Part shown: in pieces, positions 15,585 through 22,494 of the stretch | How the letters are laid out: every line of letters begins with the position of its first letter | Position numbering within the stretch: position 1 is the stretch's first letter | Assembly: GCA_018821785.1 (NCBI GenBank) | Contig: JAHJLI010000065.1 | Coordinates: forward strand, 1 to 41,395 | Direction of reading: 5' to 3' | DNA from: Pseudomonadota bacterium | GTDB taxonomy: Bacteria > Desulfobacterota > Desulfobulbia > Desulfobulbales > Desulfocapsaceae | Length of the DNA stretch: 41,395 bases | The notes under the pieces: model-generated | The model's input: the letters and a program-made list of their open reading frames with translations, nothing else | Database searches by the model: none | Told to the model about the DNA's origin: nothing | Position numbers and translations under genes: made by a program

Positions 15585-16448
15585 ATGCAATTGATGGAAA
15601 AACTGGGGAAAAAATTAGTTGTTACCACCGAACTTGGTCCGGTGAAGGGTGTTTTTGCCGAGGAATCTCTGGCAAAGGCCCGAGCCTATCTTCCACTTGA
15701 TGGTATCAATGTCCACGATTGTCCAATGGGTAATCTGCGCATCAATTCGCTCGCCATGGGAATCCTCATTCAGAACAATTTGAATATCGAAGCCGTCCCC
15801 CATTTCACCTGCAGAGACCGGAGCCTTCTCGGCACCCAGGCTGACCTGCTCGGTGCCCATGCTCAGGGTATCCGCAACATTCTGGTGACAACCGGTGATC
15901 CGCCGAAACATGGCCCCTATCCGTCTAAAGCGGTGTATGATTACAACACCATTGAACTTATCCAGCTTATACAAAAGATGAACAACGGCCTGGATTACAA
16001 CGAAAAGGAATTTGGCGGAAAAACTGAATTTTCAATCGCCTGTACGGCTATGCCCACAACGAAAGATCCCGAACGGGAACTGAAGCGCATGACCAAGAAA
16101 ATCGCTGCCGGAGCGGATTTTTTTCAAACCCAGGTGGTCTATGATTCAGCAAAGGCCGTAAAATTTCTCAAAGAGGCCCGCAAACTCGGTAAGCCGATAC
16201 TTATAGGCGTGATGCCGCTAAAAAGTGTGAAGATGGCCCGGTTTCTGAACAGCAGCGTCGAAGGTATCGATGTCCCGGAAGAGATCATTGCCCGCATGGA
16301 AAATGAGGGAGCAAGCGGGGTTGAAATAACCTGTGATTTTATAAAAGAAATCGTCGACCAGGTGGATGGCATTCATATCATGGCAATGGGCGATGTGAAA
16401 GGCACGAACAGCATTATCGAATTTGTCAATACTCTGATTGTGCGCTGA
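15585..16448 (+). CDS. metF: methylenetetrahydrofolate reductase
   Basis: A 287-residue TIM-barrel flavoenzyme that reduces 5,10-methylene-THF to 5-methyl-THF, a step of the methyl branch of the Wood-Ljungdahl pathway and of methionine synthesis. Family marks are TTELGPVKG at the N-terminus (catalytic glutamate), PHFTCRDR, NILVTTGDPPKHG, then DFFQTQVVYD and the C-terminal GVEITCDF. The single-domain length suits bacterial MetF; no MetV-type or C-terminal extension is seen. The start at 15585 has AAGGGGG upstream; ATG 15594 is an alternative. With the fhs start at 41,109 it suggests a C1 pathway in this organism, although the genes are not adjacent. Confidence 0.93.
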   Translation: MQLMEKLGKKLVVTTELGPVKGVFAEESLAKARAYLPLDGINVHDCPMGNLRINSLAMGILIQNNLNIEAVPHFTCRDRSLLGTQADLLGAHAQGIRNILVTTGDPPKHGPYPSKAVYDYNTIELIQLIQKMNNGLDYNEKEFGGKTEFSIACTAMPTTKDPERELKRMTKKIAAGADFFQTQVVYDSAKAVKFLKEARKLGKPILIGVMPLKSVKMARFLNSSVEGIDVPEEIIARMENEGASGVEITCDFIKEIVDQVDGIHIMAMGDVKGTNSIIEFVNTLIVR

Positions 16449-16576
16449 ATAATGTGGCCGCTTCTCATGTCCCGAACAATCATTTCCGATATTTGATTAT
16501 TCGCAATATTCCATGATAGAACTAAAGCGCTCCTCTTCGTATTGTGTTACGAGCAAAATCCTCTCCTAAGAATGTC

Positions 16577-17494
16577 ATGGATTCAAGTGAAATTTTCGCC
16601 CAACTCAGGCAATTTTTCCCGGAAAGCAACTATACTGCTGAAACATTTGAACAATGTGTTGAAAGTGGTGAACTGAATATTCGTGAAGAATTCTTTGCTA
16701 ATACGTTAAAGGGTGCCTTGTTAGATGAAAGCCTAGTTGAAGTGCAATTGCATGGCCTATCACAAATCTATTTTTGCCGGATTCTCGATAAACCTTATGA
16801 CGCTGCTGTAGAAGATGATGGCGAGGGTGAGGAGAATGCAGATGCTCTGGAATATGAAAAAGGCTTTTATCTTGACGAGCACGATTACGCGATAATCACT
16901 CCGCTTGAACCGAGTATGGGAAACTACTTAATTGGTTCATTTCACGACACTAATAACCGGGTGTTACTAAGAATTGTTTCATCGAGCCAAGCGATTGAAT
17001 TAGGATGTTTTTTTGATGGCAGGTCGCAAATTGGCGACATGCCTGCGCTTAAACTGACTTTTCCTTTTGTTGCAAGAAAAACAAAAGGTACCAGGGAATT
17101 CAGAGCAAAAGTACCTAAAGATATGGGATTCCAAGTCAGAATTGAAAGAGCAAAAAAAAAGCCAATAGCTACCACTCCTTTGAATATAAGTTTCAGCGGC
17201 ATGTCCCTGTTGGATCCTATGGGGAGGCATTCGAACTTGAAAGTGGGGGAAAATTTATTGTGTGTTTTGCAAATTCCGAAAGAAAAAGATGTGCTGGTGG
17301 ACGCGTCTGTTATTCATCTCACTCGGCTTAGAGATTCAAAAGGGACGCAGTATTGTTTCGGTGTTCGATTTCTTTTTTCTAAACCGACGATAAAATCTTT
17401 TATTGAGAAAATAGTCGGTTTAGTGCAGAGAAAATATTTACAAGAATTGTCGAATTATGAAGAAATGTTTGGTGTTTTTTATGACAAAGATTGA
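16577..17494 (+). CDS. PilZ-domain protein (cyclic-di-GMP receptor candidate)
   Basis: About 305 residues from ATG 16577; the frame can be extended to a GTG at 16544 without a ribosome site, so I favour the ATG. The C-terminal part (from about residue 165) has the PilZ signature: basic EFRAKVP (R-x(n)-R loop) followed by PLNISFSGMSLLD (N/D-x-S-x-x-G), and RFLFSKP near the end. The N-terminal part has an acidic stretch (EDDGEGEEN, about residue 85) and a beta-rich module of the YcgR-N type, typical of flagellar brake-like or polysaccharide effectors. c-di-GMP binding is likely, but the target is unknown. It is AT-rich compared with metF and stands alone. Confidence 0.82.
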   Translation: MDSSEIFAQLRQFFPESNYTAETFEQCVESGELNIREEFFANTLKGALLDESLVEVQLHGLSQIYFCRILDKPYDAAVEDDGEGEENADALEYEKGFYLDEHDYAIITPLEPSMGNYLIGSFHDTNNRVLLRIVSSSQAIELGCFFDGRSQIGDMPALKLTFPFVARKTKGTREFRAKVPKDMGFQVRIERAKKKPIATTPLNISFSGMSLLDPMGRHSNLKVGENLLCVLQIPKEKDVLVDASVIHLTRLRDSKGTQYCFGVRFLFSKPTIKSFIEKIVGLVQRKYLQELSNYEEMFGVFYDKD

Positions 17495-17585
17495 GAGCAA
17501 AGGTGTGTTCATGTCGTGCCAATGTAAATCCACGGACATAAAAAAGATCATCGTTCATTTTATTTATAGCTTCATCCCCGCCATT

Positions 17586-17637
17586 TAGGTGTTATTTTAA
17601 TTTTGTTAAAATCAGGCCAGTATCCCATAAACACCTA
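17586..17637. terminator. AT-rich nested hairpin downstream of the PilZ gene
   Basis: Outer arms TAGGTGTT (17586-17593) and AACACCTA (17630-17637) enclose a perfect 7-bp hairpin, ATTTTAA-TTTTG-TTAAAAT (17594-17612). It lies 92 bases after the PilZ stop. The composition is unusual for a rho-independent terminator, so it may instead be a regulatory structure. Bases 17638-17855 show nothing else. Confidence 0.35.
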
Positions 17638-17855
17638 TCGACAGCTCGGTTCAATACGCGATACGCTCTTCAGTAATAATTGAACAAGAAACTGGGTCCA
17701 GCGTCTAAATTGAAAAGGTAATATCTTTATATCGAATTGAAAATATTCGTTCGTCGCAGTCCAAATGAACAAATGAAAACCCCTTCCCTGCCGCTCCTCT
17801 TGGCCTATTTGAAAATGTCGGCCAATTATTAGCTGTTGATCATTTTGCCCGCAAA

Positions 17856-17924
17856 CAGAATATTATGTCGTTTATTCTATTTTTTCAGAATATCGTTCTT
17901 GACTAAGATATTTTTTCAGAATAT
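17856..17924 (+). promoter_or_regulatory. three phased operator-like repeats at the lrp-lysA promoter
   Basis: The octamer CAGAATAT occurs at 17856, 17886 and 17917, spaced 30 and 31 bases apart (about three DNA turns). The last two copies are part of an exact 16-bp repeat TATTTTTTCAGAATAT (17878-17893 and 17909-17924) that carries an ATATT/AATAT dyad. The third overlaps the spacer and -10 box. This fits binding of an Lrp-type octamer wrapping DNA, that is, autoregulation by the gene that follows. Confidence 0.6.
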
Positions 17925-17927
17925 ATT
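17899..17927 (+). promoter_or_regulatory. sigma-70-type promoter of the lrp-lysA operon
   Basis: TTGACT (17899-17904), a 17-base spacer and TATATT (17922-17927) form a strong promoter ending 24 bases before the regulator ATG. The -10 box lies inside the third operator-like repeat. Confidence 0.7.
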
Positions 17928-17951
17928 CACCTAAAAATAAGGAGAACGAAA

Positions 17952-18410
17952 ATGCTTGACACCGTCAGCTTGGAAATTCTGAAAATACTTCAGGAGAAAG
18001 CGCGCATCCCCAATATCGAGGTATCCCGACAAGTTGGGCTTGCCCCGTCGGCGGTCCTTGAACGAATCCGCAAAATGGAGAAACAAGGCATCATCGACGG
18101 TTATGAGGTCCGCCTCAACCCGGAACGTTTTCACCGTGCCCAGGTGGCCTTTATCCATGTTCAAACCACCACCGCCGCCAGCAGTGAGGTCGGCCAACAA
18201 CTTGCTGCCATCCCTGAGGTCCAGGAAGTCCATTTTGTCACTGGCAACGACTGTTACCTTGTGAAGGTCCGAACGAACGACACCCTGTCCCTCAGCCTAT
18301 TGCTGCAGGATCGGATAGCCGCCATTTCCGGGGTGATCTCCACACAAACTGAAACAGTATTATCAACAATCAAAGAAACCAGCCGGATACCATTACCGGA
18401 ATCCCTGTAA
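17952..18410 (+). CDS. Lrp/AsnC-family transcriptional regulator
   Basis: A 152-residue protein with an N-terminal winged helix-turn-helix (about residues 1-60: LEILKILQEKARIPNIEVSRQVGLAPSAVLERIRKMEKQGII) and a C-terminal RAM ligand-binding domain (about 68-145, with VHFVTGNDCYLVKVR). The RAM domain binds amino acids and builds octamers. AAGGAG precedes the ATG. It is followed after 12 bases by lysA, so lysine or diaminopimelate is the natural candidate effector; this is inferred from context only. The phased repeats at its promoter suggest that it controls itself and lysA. Confidence 0.93.
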   Translation: MLDTVSLEILKILQEKARIPNIEVSRQVGLAPSAVLERIRKMEKQGIIDGYEVRLNPERFHRAQVAFIHVQTTTAASSEVGQQLAAIPEVQEVHFVTGNDCYLVKVRTNDTLSLSLLLQDRIAAISGVISTQTETVLSTIKETSRIPLPESL

Positions 18411-18422
18411 GGAAGCACGACC

Positions 18423-19682
18423 ATGCCGATGTCTCATGCCTTTAAAGAACGTCTCTTTCCCATCCTGCCAAAGATCGCCAGCCACTTCGGCACACCTTTT
18501 CATATCTACGATGAAGTCGGCATACGGGAAACCGGTAACGCCCTTAATGAGGCCTTTGCCGGGATCGATCACTTCCGCGAATACTATGCCGTCAAGGCCC
18601 TTCCCAACCCCCGCATTCTATCACTCATGGGTGACATGGGCTTTGGCTTTGACTGCAGTTCCATCGCCGAACTCCGCCTCAGCAGACAGGTCGGGGGGCA
18701 GGGCGATGACATCATGTACACCTCGAACAACACCAGCTTTGAGGAATTCAATGAAGCTGCCGGAGATGGCAGCTCCATTCTCAATCTCGACGATATCAGC
18801 CTGCTCACCAAGGTTCCGGTGCTGCCTGAACTCATCTGCTTCCGTTACAACCCCGGCGAAAGACGAACCGGCAATGAAATCATCGGCGATCCGACTGAAT
18901 CGAAGTACGGCGTGAGCCATGAACAGATCGTTCTCGCCTACCGACAGGCTAAGGAGCTTGGGGCAAAACGCTTCGGTATCCATACCATGCTCGCCTCCAA
19001 TGAACTCAATTATCGGTACATGGTGCAAACCGCCGACATGTTGCTCGAACTGATCGCCGAAATCACCGCCGAACTTGCCATCACCTTTGAGTTTATCAAT
19101 ATCGGCGGCGGCCTCGGCATCCCTTACAAACCGGGAATTGCCGCACTCGACCTGACCGCCATGGGCCGGGAGATAACCACCCATTTCAAAGATTTCCGCA
19201 GAACACACGGTTATGAACCGGCTCTTTATATGGAGAGTGGCCGCTATATGACAGGGCCGCACGGGGTACTGGCAACCACCGCCATCAATCGCAAAGATAT
19301 CTACCGGACCTACGTCGGGGTCGATGCCTCGATGAGCGCCCTCATGCGCCCTGGAATATATGGTGCCTACCATCACATCGATGTCCTCGGCAAGGATAGT
19401 CATACGGAAACTGAGACAGTTGATGTAGTCGGTTCGCTCTGCGAAAATAACGACAAGTTTGCCATTCAACGCACCATGCCGAAGATTGCCGACGGCGACA
19501 TCCTGATTATCCAGGACACCGGAGCCCACGGTATCGCCATGGGTTTTAATTATAACGGCAATCTGCGCCCCAAAGAGTTGCTTCTTGGAGCTGATGGCAA
19601 GGTGGAGCTTATTCGCCGCGCCGAGCGGGTGGAAGATTATTTTGCCACTCTCTGTTTCGAGCCGGATATTCTTTCCCTGTAA
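18423..19682 (+). CDS. lysA: diaminopimelate decarboxylase
   Basis: A 419-residue fold-type III PLP decarboxylase, converting meso-diaminopimelate to L-lysine. Motifs are the PLP lysine K58 in YYAVKALPNP, FDCSSIAEL, the glycine-rich phosphate loop NIGGGLGIPY, and the GSLCENNDKFA cysteine loop that completes the active site across the dimer. The usual histidine motif reads GIHTMLASN, slightly unlike the classic LysA G-x-H-x-H-x-G-S, so a related substrate (an ornithine/lysine/DAP-type or carboxy-spermidine decarboxylase) is possible. The Lrp-type regulator lies 12 bases upstream in one transcription unit. Confidence 0.82.
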   Translation: MPMSHAFKERLFPILPKIASHFGTPFHIYDEVGIRETGNALNEAFAGIDHFREYYAVKALPNPRILSLMGDMGFGFDCSSIAELRLSRQVGGQGDDIMYTSNNTSFEEFNEAAGDGSSILNLDDISLLTKVPVLPELICFRYNPGERRTGNEIIGDPTESKYGVSHEQIVLAYRQAKELGAKRFGIHTMLASNELNYRYMVQTADMLLELIAEITAELAITFEFINIGGGLGIPYKPGIAALDLTAMGREITTHFKDFRRTHGYEPALYMESGRYMTGPHGVLATTAINRKDIYRTYVGVDASMSALMRPGIYGAYHHIDVLGKDSHTETETVDVVGSLCENNDKFAIQRTMPKIADGDILIIQDTGAHGIAMGFNYNGNLRPKELLLGADGKVELIRRAERVEDYFATLCFEPDILSL

Positions 19683-19689
19683 ATTCCAA

Positions 19690-19718
19690 GGTGGGGCCCT
19701 AACTGCCCACCATCTTTT
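19690..19718 (+). terminator. rho-independent terminator after lysA
   Basis: GGTGGG (19690-19695) pairs with CCCACC (19706-19711) around a 10-base loop and is followed by ATCTTTT. It lies 7 bases after the lysA stop and 13 bases before the next start. Confidence 0.5.
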
Positions 19719-19730
19719 GGGGGCATCGCC

Positions 19731-21179
19731 ATGAGCATTGATATTGACTGGTTTCTTGCCGTCGTCGCCGATGCCGTCCATGACAAACAAACACCGGTGG
19801 TTGATCTTATTGCCGTGCAGACCGAGGACCCCTTTAAAATTTTGGTGGCCACCATCCTCTCTGCCAGGACCAAAGACGAAACCACCGCCGCGGCTTCAAC
19901 TCGCCTCTTTAAATACGCTCCGGACAGCGACTCACTGGCTCGCCTCTCGCTGGAACGGATCGCCGAACTCATCTACCCGGTAGGCTTTTACAAAACCAAG
20001 GCCAAGCATCTCACCCTCCTGCCGAAAGCCCTGAAGACATTTAGCGGCCAAGTGCCAGACACCATCGAAAAACTCATTACCCTGCCTGGGGTTGGCCGCA
20101 AGACCGCCAACCTGGTGGTCAGCGTCGCCTTTAAAAAACCGGCAATCTGTGTTGACACGCACGTCCACAGGATTACTAATATCTGGCAGTATGTAGCAAC
20201 AGACACCCCGCTGCGGACGGAAATGGCTCTGCGAGCGAAGCTCCCGAAAAAGCACTGGATAAACATTAATTCTCTGCTCGTTGCTTTCGGTCAGTTTATC
20301 TGCCGTCCGGTCGGACCGCACTGTGATATCTGTCCCCTGCTGCTAAAATGTCCGCAAAAGGGGGTACAACCTCGCAAGAAAACTGGAGTAAGAATGGTAA
20401 AGAACAATTCTCTGCGATTAATTAGCTGGAACGTCAACGGCATTCGGGCCGTGGAAAAGAAGGGTTTTATCGGCCAGTTGCAGAACTTTGATGCCGATGC
20501 GATCGCCATCCAGGAGACAAAGGCACAGGTCGAACAGCTTTCTGACTCCCTGAAAAACATTCCCGGTTACACATCCTATTGGCATAGCGCCGAACGAAAA
20601 GGCTACTCCGGAGTGGCGATCTATACCCGTATCCAACCGCTTGCCGTCCTCTACGGCCTGGGCGACCCTGAATTCGATTGCGAAGGGCGGGTGTTGACCC
20701 TGGAGTTCAGCCATTGCTATCTCATCAACATCTACTTTCCCAACAGCGGTGAAGAGTTAAGAAGACTCGACTTCAAACTGCGCTTCAACGACCGGTTACT
20801 GGCCTTTGCCCAAAAGTTGGAAAAGCAAAAACCGGTGATTCTTTGCGGAGACTTCAATGTCGCCCACAAAGAAATCGATCTGAAAAACCCTAAAACTAAC
20901 ATAAAAAACGCCGGCTTCACCCCTGAGGAGCGTTCCTGGATGGACAGCTTTGTCGCCGCCGGTTTTATCGATACCTTCCGTATTTTCAACCAGGAACCTG
21001 GCCAATATACCTGGTGGAGCTACCGTTTCAGCGCCCGAGCCAAGAATATAGGGTGGCGTATTGACTATTTCTGTGTCAGCGGCAACTCCAAAGATAAAGT
21101 AAAAAGCTCCGCTATCCTTCCGGAGGTAACAGGTTCCGATCACTGCCCGGTTGAGCTGGAATTTCTGCCAGAAAACTAG
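19731..21179 (+). CDS. endonuclease III / exonuclease III fusion protein
   Basis: A single 482-residue frame joins two repair enzymes. Residues 1-207 are endonuclease III: helix-hairpin-helix LPGVGRKTAN with catalytic K124, catalytic D142 in VDTHVHR, and the [4Fe-4S] cysteines C191, C198, C201 and C207 (C-x6-C-x2-C-x5-C). After about 15 linker residues, residues 222-482 are exonuclease III: SWNVNGIRA, QETK, YSGVAIYTR, GDFNVAH, WRIDYF and SDHCPVELE. The first part would excise oxidised pyrimidines and nick the AP site; the second would remove the blocked 3' end. An internal ATG (20394, residue 222) has GGAG 8 bases upstream, so a free Xth form could also be made. No stop or frame slip separates the domains as given. 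Confidence 0.92.
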   Translation: MSIDIDWFLAVVADAVHDKQTPVVDLIAVQTEDPFKILVATILSARTKDETTAAASTRLFKYAPDSDSLARLSLERIAELIYPVGFYKTKAKHLTLLPKALKTFSGQVPDTIEKLITLPGVGRKTANLVVSVAFKKPAICVDTHVHRITNIWQYVATDTPLRTEMALRAKLPKKHWININSLLVAFGQFICRPVGPHCDICPLLLKCPQKGVQPRKKTGVRMVKNNSLRLISWNVNGIRAVEKKGFIGQLQNFDADAIAIQETKAQVEQLSDSLKNIPGYTSYWHSAERKGYSGVAIYTRIQPLAVLYGLGDPEFDCEGRVLTLEFSHCYLINIYFPNSGEELRRLDFKLRFNDRLLAFAQKLEKQKPVILCGDFNVAHKEIDLKNPKTNIKNAGFTPEERSWMDSFVAAGFIDTFRIFNQEPGQYTWWSYRFSARAKNIGWRIDYFCVSGNSKDKVKSSAILPEVTGSDHCPVELEFLPEN

Positions 21180-21404
21180 GAAATTTCAAAATACAGGCAA
21201 TAATCTCACCATCCCCGCGCATAAATATTAACTGGATATTTGCAAAGACAGCTGAATCCAAGGTACAATACCCACAAACACGGTACGCTTATGCCCTGTG
21301 AAGTATAAGGCGATTCCATTCCATCGCTGTATTTCGAGTCGGTCAAGGTTATAGACCCGGGCATTGGCCTGAGGATGTAATGAACCTGATACAGGAGTCC
21401 GGCG

Positions 21405-22427
21405 ATGCAAGGTACTCTCGCAAGTTCCAAGATGATCGTGATGATGCTCTTGTTGGCAATGATCTGCGCAAACCTCGGGGTTAACCAAGGTTTTGCCGCG
21501 CCTGAACAATCATCCGCCACCCCACTGCCTGCCTCCGACCAGAGCTTCTGTATCGGTTTTCATTTCTGGAAAAGCGGAAAGATCTACGACGAAGCGTACC
21601 AGGGCATTATCGACAGCCTCGCCTTGGAAAAAATCAGCTTTCAGCCGGTGGTCATGAACTCCCAATTAAACCGGGAAATGGCCCAGGAAAACCTGTTGGC
21701 GATGGATCGAATGAAGCTTTCCTGCATTGTCTCCATGTCCTCGGAAGGTACCCAGATCGCTCAGGCGATGAAACTTGAAACACCTGTTATTGCTGCAGTT
21801 ATTAATCATCCCCTATCTCTTGGCATTATTGAAAAGAACCGCAGCAACGAAAACCTGACAGGTCTGTCATACTTCATTGATCCCGAAAAACAGCTGCAGC
21901 TCTTTCAAAAATTATTCCCCGGATCGAACCATTTCGGCATGATCTATGATAAAAACAATCCGGCCGGGTTTCTGGCGGAAGAACCACTGATGGCCAAGGC
22001 CTGCAAAAAATTGGGGATTCGCTTCACTTCGGTGGGCATTGTCGGCCGTGACGATATTGCCGAAGGTGCCGAAAAAATGCTGGCCGATAAGGTTGAACTC
22101 CTTATCGTGCCGACCAATCTCGAGGTCTACGGTAACCTAGGCCTGATTCTTGAACAGTTCTACAGCCGAAAAATCCCCATCGTTTCCTTGAACAAACAGG
22201 GGGTGGACAACGGCGCACTGGCCGCTCTCTTTGCCGACAACTATAAGCTGGGCAGAATGGCGGGACCGATGTTCAGGTCTATACTCATCGACCATACACC
22301 AGCGAGTGCCATTCCTATCGCTATGATCGACGAGCCTGACTTGATCATCAATCTCAGCGCAGCTAACAGTCTCGACTATGAATTTCCTCCAGACATTCTT
22401 GTGTCTGCGGCCATTGTTCTGCAATGA
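21405..22427 (+). CDS. ABC-type substrate-binding-like periplasmic protein
   Basis: A 340-residue protein with a signal peptide (hydrophobic core about 10-24, cleavage probably after GFAA, about residue 32). The remainder has the two-lobed periplasmic-binding layout of the TrpX/ABC_sub_bind type: CIGFHFWKSGKIYDEAYQGII, VVMNSQLNREMAQ, then FGMIYDKNNPAGFLAEE and a C-terminal PDLIINLSAANSLDYEFP. CAGGAG precedes the ATG. There is no permease or ATPase gene nearby; instead a membrane hybrid histidine kinase starts 67 bases downstream, so this protein probably delivers a ligand signal to the kinase rather than feeding a transporter. The ligand is unknown. Confidence 0.8.
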   Translation: MQGTLASSKMIVMMLLLAMICANLGVNQGFAAPEQSSATPLPASDQSFCIGFHFWKSGKIYDEAYQGIIDSLALEKISFQPVVMNSQLNREMAQENLLAMDRMKLSCIVSMSSEGTQIAQAMKLETPVIAAVINHPLSLGIIEKNRSNENLTGLSYFIDPEKQLQLFQKLFPGSNHFGMIYDKNNPAGFLAEEPLMAKACKKLGIRFTSVGIVGRDDIAEGAEKMLADKVELLIVPTNLEVYGNLGLILEQFYSRKIPIVSLNKQGVDNGALAALFADNYKLGRMAGPMFRSILIDHTPASAIPIAMIDEPDLIINLSAANSLDYEFPPDILVSAAIVLQ

Positions 22428-22494
22428 TGTCGCCATAAAAGCAATGCATGCCCCATCCGATTTGGGTAGGCATAAAAATAACCGGTAGATTGCC

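Noticed and set aside
18621..19790. 389-codon minus-strand frame opposite lysA
   Set aside because: Long but antisense to a clear lysA; its composition is that of a shadow frame in GC-rich codons and it shows no protein motifs.
22447..22473. Hairpin between the binding-protein and kinase genes as a riboswitch or attenuator
   Set aside because: Only a short imperfect ATGCC/GGCAT stem without a T-run or any known riboswitch motif; it may merely tune translation.
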